Positions 26,536 through 33,545 of a DNA stretch of 64,000 nucleotides are shown in pieces (position 1 is the stretch's first letter; each line of letters opens with the position of its first letter). The DNA is from Brienomyrus brachyistius (lineage: Eukaryota; Chordata; Actinopteri; Osteoglossiformes; Mormyridae): contig NC_064549.1 in assembly GCF_023856365.1 (NCBI RefSeq), positions 6,155,608 through 6,219,607 of the forward strand. The letters run 5' to 3'. The position numbers were made by a program, and so were the translations under genes. Under the pieces are notes generated by a model. That model saw only the letters and a list, made by a program, of their open reading frames with translations, was not told the DNA's origin and searched no databases.

Positions 26536-28884
26536 ATAACAGACTGTTTGAATGATGGTTCCGGACTCTGAAGCCTGTCCAGTAGGACCCAGCACACTAC
26601 TCTGGGGTCTCCCAAGTTCACGTCCCCGTTTCCCGTGACAGGTGAGCTACTGGAAGGACAGCGTAGAGCAGGAGCAGTCTGTGGGGAAGCTGAAGACTCA
26701 GGGCAACCAGACCTCCATTGTGCTGATGGGTCTGGAGGGTAACACCCGCTACCTGGTCACCGTCAAAGGCTACAACAGCATCGGCCAGGGCCCTGCCAGT
26801 GTCGCCGTCCAGGCCACCACCATGAAGCCCCGTGAGTGGCGTCCTGCCAAGGCCGGTGGCAGGAGTGGGCAGGGAGGGGAGGTCCATCTCGAGAGAATTC
26901 TGAGGCGGGAAGCGGGCTTGGGCCACATCTAGTGTTTCATATCTAGTGTTCCGTTATATCAGCTAGACGTCATACTGCAGAACACGATATCATAGTGGCA
27001 TTTTCATCATCGCGAATCCCATATTTACCATGCTGCCACCCAAGAGGTGACTGTAAGACTCTTGAGATGAAAGGCTCGAGGGATATTAGCTTAAGACGAC
27101 CCCTGTGTTCTGCTAACACCTCCATCTCTGATGTGTGACTTAAGGATCACAGCCTGCTGTCATGATTTAGTACAGGGTTCCCCCAGTCCAGTCCTGGATG
27201 GCCAGTCTGCAACACAGTTTGCAGATTTCCCTGTTCAGGCACATCTAACTCAGCTAATTACCGGGTTTAGTAGGTGTGTCTAAACTGTGTTGCAGACTGG
27301 CCATCCAGGACCGGACCTGGGGGAACCCTGAATCAGTGCTTATTATTACTTACTCATGGTCATCAGTCTTCGTAAATGAACATTTTGTTTCCTGTTTGCT
27401 TTCACTTTTGATTCTCCTGTTGGTTGACACCTTCCCCACAGCCCCAGATCGGCCTCCTAGCAACCTCATGTGGATTCAGGAGGGCGACAACGTGTCTTTG
27501 GGGTGGGAGCCGGTGAAAGCGATGGACAATGAATCTGAAGTCATTGGGTACAAGGTGAGCGCCCCCCTGCCCTGTCACTCAAGAACGCCTTGATGTTACG
27601 AACCTCCAGGGTGTGGATGAAAAGGGCCTTTGTTCTTCCTGCATTTATCCCTGTGATTTGTGTTGTGCTCAATCGATTGTGTCAGGCCCTTTAATGAGGT
27701 TATTAGTTATCTCGGTATTTCCTATTCAGCGGAGCACAAGTGGCCTCTGAGAGTCGCCCAACTTTCATCTGTTGCAGGCACACTTACCTTGGGACTGTGT
27801 TTAGCTTTGAAGTTAGACTGAATGTAATTGTGATGGATTGCAAATAGACTGACCGTGAAACAGGCCCAATGCATAATGGAGGCATGCCACACTTCCTAGG
27901 AGAGGTTAGCCCTCCCGCAGACATTCGGCGCTAAAGCCCCCCCTCCCCGCATCCATGTGCCGTCACAGGTCCGGCTGCATCAGGAGAGCCGGAACCACAG
28001 CCAGGTCATTCAAAGCCGGGGTCCATCCGTAGTGCTCGCCCTGCCTGAAGGGGGCGCCTACATCATTGAGGTGCGAGCAGTCAGCAAAGGGGGAGAGGGT
28101 GCCGTCGGTGCGCAGGTCAGACTGCTCACCTCGTCAGGTAGGGGGCTCCGTGCTCCGCCTCTGTACCATGTCCATGTCTCTGACCCGCTTGGTGTTCGTT
28201 TAGAGTCTGAGGTCACTCTTGCGCGCCAGCGCCACCTTGTGGTAGACGAAGATGGTGAAATCTCCTTCGTGGCTGTTCTGTTGCCTTCACTTAATTCCGT
28301 TTTATTTTTTTCACCTTTATAAACATCCTTCGATGTTCTTTGTTTCATGGCCAATTAGGGTTATCCTTCCAACAAGACAAATCACGGCGGACAGCAGAAC
28401 CTGCCAGCTATTTAGCTTGAAGAACATCTACGTTACTGGTCTTTTCACAAGAGTCTTCTGTAGAGTGATTCCTGTTGAAATGTTGTGCTATCGTGCCCCC
28501 CCTCTCCCCCCCCCCCCCCCCCCAATTTCGTCCCCATCCTTCTCATACCTATAGATCGGTCATTCTGGCATTTCAGTTATTTTCCTTATTTTACTGCTTA
28601 GTGGAGAGGACTGACAGTATTTATTTCCATTGCCTTGAGTATGATACTCAGTCGAGGCATGATTATGGTCATTACTGGCATTGTCGGGCTTGTTGTTTCC
28701 CTAATCACTCATATTATAGTAACTGTATGAAAGATGCTGTTCCACACTGACATGCCCCACATTTTCCGTGCTCCCTATCACAGGAGTCCGGGCGAAAAGT
28801 GGCCAGCTGCCTTTACGCAGCCCACTGTGGGGCACCGCATGGACTCTGCTGCTGCTGCTGCTCCTGGCTGCCCTGGTGCCTTAA
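1..28884 (+). CDS. cntn5: Contactin-5, partial (C-terminal 684 aa in 15 exons)
   Basis: GPI-anchored neuronal cell-adhesion molecule of the immunoglobulin superfamily, expected on the outer face of the plasma membrane in neurite and synapse contacts. Joined coding segments: 1-57, 573-702, 5628-5772, 11286-11413, 11568-11743, 13381-13501, 15051-15209, 16507-16656, 19490-19560, 25309-25543, 26356-26465, 26642-26831, 27442-27554, 27969-28137, 28784-28884. They total 2055 bases, with every junction GT-AG and in phase. Residues of the partial protein: end of Ig4 (1-62), Ig5 (66-153), Ig6 (155-252), FN3-1 (253-355), FN3-2 (356-457), FN3-3 (458-557), FN3-4 (558-652), GPI tail (653-684). Ig cysteines sit in YQCVAEN, LNCKPRA/YVCRAEN and LSCKAIH/YGCRAHT. 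N-glycosylation sequons include NNT, NSS, NHS, NGT, NQT, NVS and NES. The start codon and Ig1-3 lie upstream of the window. Choice of contactin-5 over other contactins rests on segments such as [12 protein letters not shown] and [17 protein letters not shown], and on arhgap42 downstream. No frameshift or internal stop is seen. Confidence 0.93.
58..572 (+). other. cntn5 intron (515 bp) with one MITE
   Basis: GTACAG...CTGCAG. Apart from the hAT-like MITE at 357-478 I see nothing else in it. Confidence 0.75.
357..478. mobile_element. hAT-like palindromic MITE, family A copy 1 (122 bp)
   Basis: The ends are inverted (AGTGTTTCTCAACCCGATCC versus GGACTGGGAAAACGCT) and the internal halves are also complementary (CCACGTTTTTGCTC / GAGCAGAAATGTGG). 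The flanks CATTAGAC (349-356) and CATTAGAG (479-486) match at 7 of 8 bases, an 8-bp target-site duplication that points to hAT. No coding sequence. A second copy lies at 56298-56482. Confidence 0.75.
573..702 (+). CDS. cntn5: cntn5 exon: Ig4 second half
   Basis: Acceptor CTCTGCAG, donor GTATGA, ends in phase 1. It encodes the second half of Ig4 with the domain-closing cysteine in [13 protein letters not shown], then AELKIL, which leads into Ig5. Confidence 0.93.
3620..4806. repeat. 70-bp minisatellite, about 17 copies
   Basis: Tandem units of 68-70 bp beginning GTCACTGAG and containing GATCCCGTCTTTGC and CCATGTTCG. The first part shows a higher-order pattern: two units ending GTAGCACACAGC followed by one ending GCTACACAGT with GAGTTGATCC, a triplet of about 208 bp seen twice (about 3690-4105). 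Later units end GCTACACACCGC, CAGT or CTGT. Long open frames here (up to 276 codons) arise because three 70-bp units make 210 bases; no protein is inferred. Confidence 0.95.
5195..5275 (+). mobile_element. tRNA-derived SINE head remnant
   Basis: TTAGCAAGTCGCGTACTG followed by GGGTTATGGGTTCAAATCCC resembles the A-box/B-box arrangement of a tRNA-derived SINE; GGTTCAAATCC fits the RNA polymerase III B box. It is short and has no clear tail, so a remnant is more likely than a tRNA gene. Confidence 0.45.
5628..5772 (+). CDS. cntn5: cntn5 exon: Ig5 first half
   Basis: Acceptor TTCTAACAG, donor GTAGGC, ends in phase 2. It encodes the first cysteine of Ig5 ([11 protein letters not shown]) and its tryptophan (ITWRKGDRR), a very conserved contactin stretch. 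Confidence 0.93.
7385..7690 (-). pseudogene. Unassigned protein-like fragment
   Basis: On the minus strand, a frame open from just after a TAG near 7670 reads [20 protein letters not shown] and then a long charged stretch rich in Glu, Lys and Arg, ending at a stop at 7385. The helical, charged composition looks like real protein rather than intron noise. It has no start of its own and I recognise no family. It could be a fragment of a transposon ORF or a processed pseudogene. It lies antisense within a cntn5 intron. Confidence 0.3.
9857..10072. repeat. CATTCCC-type minisatellite
   Basis: Degenerate tandem units of roughly 11-16 bp built from CATTCCCAGT, CATTCCCCAGC and CATTTCCAAC, changing to GTTCCCCAGCAGTTCCTCAA near the 3' end. 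The plus strand is pyrimidine-rich and the minus strand reads TGGGGAATGACTGGGAATGG. Confidence 0.9.
11286..11413 (+). CDS. cntn5: cntn5 exon: Ig5 second half
   Basis: Acceptor GTCCGCAG, donor GTACGC, ends in phase 1. It encodes [12 protein letters not shown] with two N-glycosylation sequons, and [15 protein letters not shown] with the second cysteine of Ig5. Confidence 0.94.
11568..11743 (+). CDS. cntn5: cntn5 exon: Ig6 first half
   Basis: Acceptor CACCCAG, donor GTAAGT, ends in phase 0. It encodes [19 protein letters not shown] (first cysteine of Ig6) and ILWMRN (conserved tryptophan). The preceding intron is only 154 bp. Confidence 0.94.
11744..13380 (+). other. cntn5 intron (1.6 kb)
   Basis: Contains a MITE at 11875-12033, a G-rich run near 12514-12530 and a C-rich pyrimidine tract directly before the acceptor. 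Nothing else is recognised. Confidence 0.75.
11875..12033. mobile_element. hAT-like palindromic MITE, family B copy 1
   Basis: The two halves are complementary: CCAACCAACCAGCTGAGT versus ACTCAACTGGTTGGTTG, with terminal TTTTGAAAGT.. / ..ACTTTCCACCTTTG. Related to the copies at 20894-21059 and 23368-23518. The left end is the most eroded of the three. Noncoding. Confidence 0.7.
13381..13501 (+). CDS. cntn5: cntn5 exon: Ig6 second half
   Basis: Acceptor after a pyrimidine-rich tract with ten consecutive C, ending ACGCAG; donor GTGAGC; ends in phase 1. It encodes [20 protein letters not shown], with the second cysteine of Ig6, and ELLVR, which leads into FN3-1. Confidence 0.93.
13502..15050 (+). 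other. cntn5 intron (1.5 kb)
   Basis: Contains a SINE at 13928-14222 and a short direct repeat (CTGGCTCAGATATGTT, 14618-14660). No other feature is seen. Confidence 0.75.
13928..14222 (+). mobile_element. tRNA-derived SINE, DANA/mermaid (V-SINE) type, copy 1
   Basis: Begins GGCGGCATGGTGGCGCAGTG (A-box region), has the B-box-like GGGTTTGATTCCCC, then the conserved body TGCATGTTCTCCCCGTGT and CCACAGTCCAGAAACA. It ends near GAAAGTGGATGTATG. It diverges from the copy at 60759 by scattered substitutions and indels, so it is older. Confidence 0.85.
15051..15209 (+). CDS. cntn5: cntn5 exon: FN3-1 first half
   Basis: Acceptor GTCTCCAG, donor GTACAC, ends in phase 1. It begins with the proline/glycine linker GPPGPPG typical of the Ig6-FN3 junction in contactins. 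[15 protein letters not shown] carries the FN3 tryptophan and an NHS sequon. Confidence 0.95.
15210..16506 (+). other. cntn5 intron (1.3 kb) with purine-rich degenerate repeat
   Basis: Between about 16060 and 16275 the text is built from degenerate units such as GATGTTAAGGGGAAGTGAGG (irregular, roughly 20-30 bp). The rest shows nothing recognisable beyond an 11-T run near 15671. Confidence 0.7.
16507..16656 (+). CDS. cntn5: cntn5 exon: FN3-1 second half
   Basis: Acceptor CTCCTGCAG, donor GTATGG, ends in phase 1. It encodes [20 protein letters not shown] and [18 protein letters not shown], with the FN3 tyrosine corner. A 9-bp-unit tandem array begins about a dozen bases past the donor. Confidence 0.95.
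16668..17155. repeat. 9-bp GTGTGCGGN-type minisatellite beside a splice donor
   Basis: About 490 bp of 9-bp units (GTGTGCGGA, GTGTGCGGC, GTGTGCAGA, ATGTGCGGC, GTGTGCAAC). In the second half they form longer 18-27-bp combinations. It starts about 12 bases past the donor of the cntn5 exon ending at 16656. The unit length is a multiple of three, so four reading frames stay open (for example 16488-17168 and 16555-17157); no protein is inferred. Confidence 0.93.
17975..18200 (+). mobile_element. Degenerate V-SINE-type body
   Basis: CCAAAGACTTGCAGTTGTTCTAACTGG, AATTTGCC, then CTCGTCCAGGGTGTCC and CCTTATTCTGTC keep the order of the SINE body and tail (CCAAAAACATGC.., AAATTGCC, CATCCTGG, GTGCCC). 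Strongly diverged, with no recognisable tRNA head. Confidence 0.5.
19490..19560 (+). CDS. cntn5: cntn5 exon: FN3-2 start (71 bp)
   Basis: The smallest internal exon. Acceptor CTCATGCAG, donor GTAAGA, ends in phase 0. It encodes the FN1-FN2 linker and first beta strands ([19 protein letters not shown]). The final tryptophan-glutamate is the conserved FN3 core. Confidence 0.92.
20894..21059. mobile_element. hAT-like palindromic MITE, family B copy 2
   Basis: Terminal inverted repeat CAGAGGTG..CACCTCTG with complementary arms (AAAAATCCAGACCAAGAT / ATTGGTCTGGATTTTT, then AACCAGCCAGCTGAG / CTCAACTGGCTGGTT). No clear target-site duplication. Noncoding. Confidence 0.8.
21626..22215. repeat. 31-bp GC-rich minisatellite, about 19 copies
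   Basis: Units of 31 bp such as CCGTGCTGGTGCCCCAGGGG followed by ACGCCGGGGGG. A variant carrying CCATGCTGATG recurs at about 21765, 21921, 21983 and 22076, so the array is a mosaic of unit types. Each unit has self-complementary CCCCAGGGG and GGGG runs. Three units make 93 bases, which explains the overlapping open frames on both strands (up to 284 codons). Not a gene. Confidence 0.95.
23368..23518. mobile_element. hAT-like palindromic MITE, family B copy 3, perfect 8-bp TSD
   Basis: A 151-bp element with ends CAGAGGTGG / CCACCTCTG and long complementary arms (AAAGTTCAGGTCCAGAA / TTCTGGACCTGAACT). It is flanked by identical ATCCTGGG at 23360-23367 and 23519-23526. An 8-bp duplication assigns it to the hAT superfamily. 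Noncoding, so mobilised in trans if at all. The intact duplication suggests it is the youngest of the three copies. Confidence 0.9.
24497..24760. mobile_element. 264-bp palindromic MITE
   Basis: Extended imperfect palindrome: ATGGGAGTTTTGGTTACATA.. pairs with ..GTAAGTATAACTCCCAT, AGAGAGATAGCCAATCA with TGATTGGTTATCTCTCT, and CAACTAGAGGAGG with CCTCCTCTAGTTG. The centre is near 24630. No coding sequence. Family not identified. Confidence 0.8.
25309..25543 (+). CDS. cntn5: cntn5 exon: FN3-2 remainder (235 bp)
   Basis: The largest exon in the window. Acceptor CCTTTCAG, donor GTGAAG, ends in phase 1. It encodes [19 protein letters not shown] (NGT sequon) and [19 protein letters not shown], both hallmark contactin FN3-2 segments. 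Confidence 0.96.
25544..26355 (+). other. cntn5 intron (812 bp)
   Basis: C-rich interruptions near 25738-25745 and 25806-25824. I see nothing else. Confidence 0.75.
26356..26465 (+). CDS. cntn5: cntn5 exon: FN3-3 first half
   Basis: Acceptor TAACACAG, donor GTTAGG (a weaker donor than its neighbours), ends in phase 0. It encodes [20 protein letters not shown], then [10 protein letters not shown]. The following intron is only 176 bp and holds a (GT)25 tract. Confidence 0.92.
26485..26534. repeat. (GT)25 microsatellite in a 176-bp intron
   Basis: Fifty uninterrupted bases of GT, starting 20 bases past the donor of the exon ending at 26465 and filling over a quarter of the intron. Likely length-polymorphic. 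Confidence 0.95.
26642..26831 (+). CDS. cntn5: cntn5 exon: FN3-3 second half
   Basis: Acceptor CGTGACAG, donor GTGAGT, ends in phase 1. It encodes VSYWKDS, an NQT sequon, and [20 protein letters not shown] with the FN3 tyrosine corner. It ends with ATTMKP, which leads into FN3-4. Confidence 0.95.
26832..27441 (+). other. cntn5 intron (610 bp) with one MITE
   Basis: Contains the MITE at 27173-27330. Nothing else is seen. Confidence 0.75.
27173..27330. mobile_element. Palindromic MITE with CAGGGTTCCC ends
   Basis: Ends CAGGGTTCCCCCAG.. and ..GGGGGAACCCTG are inverted. The inner arms GGATGGCCAGTCTGCAACAC and GTGTTGCAGACTGGCCATCC pair perfectly over 20 bases. Flanks (ATTTAGTA / AATCAGTG) match at 5 of 8, a weak trace of an 8-bp duplication. 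Probably a hAT-type nonautonomous element. Confidence 0.8.
27442..27554 (+). CDS. cntn5: cntn5 exon: FN3-4 first half
   Basis: Acceptor CCCCACAG, donor GTGAGC, ends in phase 0. It encodes [20 protein letters not shown] (NVS sequon), then [10 protein letters not shown] (NES sequon). Confidence 0.94.
27555..27968 (+). other. cntn5 intron (414 bp)
   Basis: Unique sequence. I see no repeat or regulatory feature in it. Confidence 0.75.
27969..28137 (+). CDS. cntn5: cntn5 exon: FN3-4 second half
   Basis: Acceptor CCGTCACAG, donor GTAGGG, ends in phase 1. It encodes [15 protein letters not shown], then [20 protein letters not shown], which closes the last FN3 domain. Confidence 0.94.
28138..28783 (+). 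other. cntn5 last intron (646 bp)
   Basis: Contains an 18-C run (28506-28523). Otherwise unique sequence with no recognisable feature. Confidence 0.75.
28784..28884 (+). CDS. cntn5: cntn5 last coding exon: GPI-anchor signal and stop
   Basis: Acceptor CTATCACAG. It encodes a short hydrophilic stalk ([12 protein letters not shown]) and a C-terminal hydrophobic run of leucines and alanines ending VP, then TAA at 28882-28884. There is no cytoplasmic tail, which is the layout of a GPI-attachment signal. The cleavage site is probably the Ser-Gly near the start of the exon (inference). Five consecutive CTG codons form a small coding microsatellite. Confidence 0.93.
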
Positions 28885-29600
28885 AAGACCCATGAGGCCC
28901 GAGGGATAGCGCCACCCCATGGACTGGAGGACTCCAGTCACTCCAACCGCCTGCTTGCTTGGCCTTATCGAGTCGGCATGGCGTGGGGCCCACTGAAGGG
29001 GAACTGCTTTTTCAGAGAAAGAGGGTTAAGAATATGCATCTCCATCCGTTTTTTGAGCCCCACCCACCCCGGCAAGCCCGCCCATGACGTCGTAGTGCCG
29101 TATTGTACTGTACATTGTGAAGGCAGAGTTTCCTCGTCTTGTTCAGAGGCTAGATGAGATACAGGCACAGAGACCTGAGCGTCCCTTAGGCGGCCTCCCA
29201 TCTTCTCGAGGCCCGCGGACGGCGGACGTTTGTCCAGGTCACTTCTTTTAGGGAGTCCCTTCATATCAGATAAACCAGGGCTGCCCAGCACGCGACTCCG
29301 TCAGCGGCGAGGTGCCGGTAACTGCTTTGTGTCATTAAAAAAAACTTTTTTTGTTTAGTTTTGTTTTTCTTTTTTTATAGTATCAAGAGTCGAACTTTTT
29401 GTACATCGTGTTACCTTTAGAAGAAAGTGACGTGTGACGGCTTTGTCTGGCACCTGTCAGGGTCTCGCTCTGGGGCAGCGTTCGAAGAAGCAGGCGAAGG
29501 GCGAGACGATGGCTTGGGGGGGCTCTCAACTATGGTTCCCAAAACTACTTTGTGGAAGGTCTCTTGGTGGTGTCACAATAAATGTGATGTATATTTTTTA
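28885..29600 (+). other. cntn5: cntn5 3' UTR (inferred extent)
   Basis: About 0.7 kb between the stop codon and the last good poly(A) signal. It has no further coding potential. A possible proximal signal ATTAAA lies at 29334-29339, followed by A- and T-rich sequence. The end at about 29600 is an estimate from the AATAAA position. Confidence 0.6.
29577..29582 (+). promoter_or_regulatory. Poly(A) signal AATAAA for cntn5
   Basis: Canonical AATAAA about 690 bases past the stop codon, followed by the GT/T-rich sequence expected downstream of a cleavage site. It is the best candidate transcript end. Confidence 0.65.
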
Positions 29601-29890
29601 ATGGATCTGGGTCTGTTTGCTCATTTGTCCGCGCTGGTCCCAGGACTCTGTTCACATCGATCTCGCCGCTTTTTCCTACTACCTGTTAGCAGCGCTACAC
29701 CTGTCTGTGATGACGAGTGGGATCGCCGATCTGGCTAATGCTAATGCCTATAGCCAAGGTCGTCAAGTTGGGTTTTCAATAGGCCTAATGCCTTTAACCT
29801 GAGACACCCGGGTGTCTGCAAGGGGTCTGACCCACCACGCCGTCTGGGTTCGGTTGAAGTGTCCGGTCCACAGTGTTTTCAGAAAATAAG

Positions 29891-31258
29891 GTATTATGTG
29901 ATTTCATGCAGTTAGTACCGGGGACTGTTACCAGTGTACTTAAGAAGGTATTATGTGATTCCATGCAGTTAGTACCGGGGACTGTTACCAGTGTTCTTAA
30001 GAAGGTATTATGTGCTTCCATGCAGTTAGTACCGGGGACTGTTACCAGTGTACTTAAGAAGGTATTATGTGATTCCATGCAGTTAGTACCGGGGACTGTT
30101 ACCAGTGTACTTAAGAAGGTTTTATGTGATTCCATGCAGTTAGTACCGGGGACTGTTGCCAGTGTACTTAAGAAGGTATTATGTGATTCCATGCAGTTAG
30201 TACCGGGGACTGTTACCAGTGTACTTATGAAGGTATTATGTGCTTCCATGCAGTTAGTACCGGGGACTGTTACCAGTGTACTTATGAAGGTATTATGTGA
30301 TTCCATGCAGTTAGTACCGGGGACTGTTACCAGTGTACTTAAGAAGGTATTATGTGATTCCATGCAGTTAGTACCGGGGACTGTTACCAGTGTACTTATG
30401 AAGGTATTATGTGCTTCCATGCAGTTAGTACCGGGGACTGTTACCAGTGTACTTATGAAGGTATTATGTGATTCCATGCAGTTAGTACCGGGGACTGTTA
30501 CCAGTGTACTTAAGAAGGTATTATGTGATTCCATGCAGTTAGTACCGGGGACTGTTACCAGTGTACTTAAGAAGGTATTATGTGATTCCATGCAGTTAGT
30601 ACCGGGTACTGTTACCAGTGTACTTATGAAGGTATTATGTGATTCCATGCAGTTAGTACCGGGGACTGTTACCAGTGTACTTATGAAGGTATTATGTGCT
30701 TCCATGCAGTTAGTACTGGGGACTGTTACCAGTGAACTTATGAAGGTATTATGTGCTTCCATGCAGTTAGTACCGGGGACTGTTACCAGTGTAGTTATGA
30801 AGGTATTATGTGCTTCCATGCAGTTAGTACTGGGGACTGTTACCAGTGAACTTACGAAGGTATTATGTGCTTCCATGCAGTTAGTCCCGGGGACTGTTAC
30901 CAGTGTAGTTATGAAGGTATTATGTGATTCCATGCAGTTAGTACCGGGGACTGTTACCAGTGTTCTTAAGAAGGTATTATGTGCTTCCGTGCAGTTAGTC
31001 CCGGGGACTGTTACCAGTGTAGTTATGAAGGTATTATGTGATTCCATGCAGTTAGTACCGGGGACTGTTACCAGTGTTCTTAAGAAGGTATTATGTGCTT
31101 CCATGCAGTTAGTACCGGGGACTGTTACCAGTGTACTTAAGAAGGTATTATGTGATTCCATGCAGTTAGTACCGGGGACTGTTACCAGTGTACTTAAGAA
31201 GGTATTATGTGATTCCATGCAGTTAGTACCGGGGACTGTTACCAGTGTACTTATGAAG
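29891..31258. repeat. 57-bp minisatellite, exactly 24 copies
   Basis: 1368 bp, exactly 24 times 57, so no unit has gained or lost a net base. Each unit starts GTATTATGTG and contains CCATGCAGTTAGTACCGGGG then ACTGTTACCAGTG. Variation is confined to a few sites: GAT/GCT after the start, and TACTTAAG, TACTTATG, TAGTTATG, TTCTTAAG or AACTTATG at the end. The unit length is divisible by three, leaving long frames open on both strands (464 and 497 codons) with 19-residue repeats. Most variants would change the amino acid, arguing against a coding role. It begins about 300 bases past the cntn5 poly(A) signal. Confidence 0.96.
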
Positions 31259-33390
31259 GTACTGTGACGATAACCTAAGATGTGCAATGCTGGTCGTGGT
31301 CTGTGTTACTCCAGATACCAGTCTACATACGTCTAACTCGACGTCTTAAACTGTTTAATAGGGATGTATGTGGAACACTATCTGCAGATGAGTTGCGACC
31401 CTATGACCTGCCGCAGACGAGTCGTGACCCTACAACCAGCTGAACTCGGAGAGTGACACACATCAGCAGCAACATGGTGCACTTCTTTTGGCTTCATACC
31501 GCGACTCAGTGCCCATCAGGCCCTATGGGTAAGTCTGGGCTCTGTCCAGAGCAGGCTGGAAATTCAGAGGTTCATGTTGCTGATGGACTTCCAGGGAGGA
31601 GAGGAGATCTGCAGGTTTGGGGCTTTGAGAGCTAAACACCACCTCCTCGGCATTATTACATCTCAGGCGTCCGTCTGGGCGAGTAGCCCCAGGTGCCGGG
31701 GAACATTTCGTAGATTAGACAGATTTGCACAGTCCTGCTAAGGCTGATTTATATATAAATCCATCACTTCATTCTGTCTATAGCCGTGGGCAGTCTTGTA
31801 AGTTTTATCCTTTTTTCTACAAACAAAGGCCTAATTTTGGCACAACAAAACATTTCTGGTATTTTATGAAAGTGCTCTGAGGATTAGCAGTGCAGTCTGT
31901 AGCGTGGGAAACAGTACATATGTTTGTTTGTACGTGGCTTTTGTAGTGGGACAGTGATCACTTGGATTTGGTCTGAGACATTTAGATGGGTAAATTGATG
32001 GAGCAATGTAGACTACTCACTGAGAACCACAATTGGTGTGTGTGTGTGTGTGTGTGAGAGAGAGTCACATAATAAAGAATTAAATGTACTTGAAATAAGA
32101 ATTCTGCTGTTGACCTCACAAGCTCAAATCTAATTCCAGTTGTAGTTATAATTAAATTACATTTGTAATATTTCTCAATTAGCTTCCTTCCAGCTGTTCT
32201 CAGTATATCTGGTATCACTGGCACTGGGTGAGGGTTCAGTGAGTACAGGAGGCCAAAACATAGAGCGTTTCTCGCTTTCTCCCGTTAAATTACCCTCTCG
32301 CTCTGTAGGGCGAGTTAGTGCTACAGAGGCCAGGCTTCTGAGAGCTGGTGGGCTAGCAGAAAGCCGGGGGGGGAGAGAGGGGGGCTCATCGTCTGCATGC
32401 TCGTAATTTTAAATCGTTTCTCGTCCGTGACACTTTGACTGTTGGCTGGTCTTTACGGGCACCGTAAACTGTGTACAAGCGAAACTTGTGAAAGTGCTGT
32501 GATCATTACCCAAGGTCCGCTGTCACTCTGTGTCACGGTAAATGTGAGGAAACGTGTTTTGGAAATGGCACACGGCAACCTCTAGGGGTTTCCTGTTCCC
32601 CCTGTCCCCCTACATTTACATAATGTCTCTCTCCCTCTCTCTCTCTCTCTCGTCCTCCTTCCCGCGGACACTATCCGTCCAGGTTTAACACTGTTGCTAG
32701 GCCCAGCGGGTGCCTAAGGGTGCTCTTTACCGCTACCTCTGTGTCCTCTTATTAAATCTCGAGGTGCTCTTCACACTTATGATCAACATGGGAAATCGCA
32801 GTCTCTTGTCACTTATAATTGTTAATTCAGTCTGACCACTAGCAGAAATCCCCACAAAGTCTATAAATATGGTAGGAACGGGGGTGGTGGCGCTGTTGGA
32901 TGCTGGCTGCATCACTCACAAGGTCATGTGGTCCAGCTTAAGGCTCAGCCTGGTGTCCGCGAGTCCGTCTGTCCTCTTGCATTTACATAATGTCCTTTTC
33001 CGCATGTTCGGCTTTTGAAATAGATAACAAAAATCGAAGCCACATGGGGTCCCAGCACTAACAGGATGATCTGTCTTTTCCCTCTAAGATTTATATACGC
33101 TCTCTGATGCCGAATCCCAGCAGGGACACTTTATGTATATTTCACATGCAAATGAAACAGCAGTTCAGGCTGTGCAGGAAATATCTCTAATATATCTGGA
33201 GCTCCATCCCAGGCCAGAGAAGGTCCATCTGCGCAATGCTGACTCCCATTTCTGTGGCTCTGAAGTGGGGAGCAGTAGCCGCTGATGGATAACTGTGTCC
33301 CACATCGTGCTCCGCACAGATAAATCTAAAAATGAGTCTGGAGGTCCCGGCACAAGGCCCCGGCAAGTGTTTTGCAAGGAAATTCACGTC
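31259..33390. other. Intergenic, no gene recognised
   Basis: Contains a short GT tract (32036-32055) and a TC tract (about 32621-32651). CATTTACATAATGTC occurs twice (about 32611 and 32980). No coding exon or known mobile element is recognised. Confidence 0.6.
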
Positions 33391-33394
33391 ACAT

Positions 33395-33545
33395 CCATTT
33401 ATTTAGCATATGCTTCTGTCCAGAGCGATAGGTCAGAGAGCAGGATGGACCAGCATCCAGCGTCCCTGGAACACTTAGGGAAAAGGGCATCGCTCAAATG
33501 TTGGGGTCAGGCAACGGCGTTCAATCCCATGACCTTCTGAACACA
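33395..33545. mobile_element. Common fish interspersed repeat fragment
   Basis: TTATTTAGCATATGCTTCTGTCCAGAGCGA followed by TCAATCCCATGACCTTCTGA resembles the widespread fish repeat text that runs from 'gcttttatccaaagcgac' to 'gaacccacaaccttctga'. Degenerate; class (SINE or LINE tail) uncertain. Confidence 0.5.

Noticed and set aside
29794..31287. Long open frames on both strands (464 and 497 codons) with 19-residue repeats
   Set aside because: They follow from a 57-bp repeat whose unit is a multiple of three. Unit variants change residues freely and there is no splice or promoter context.
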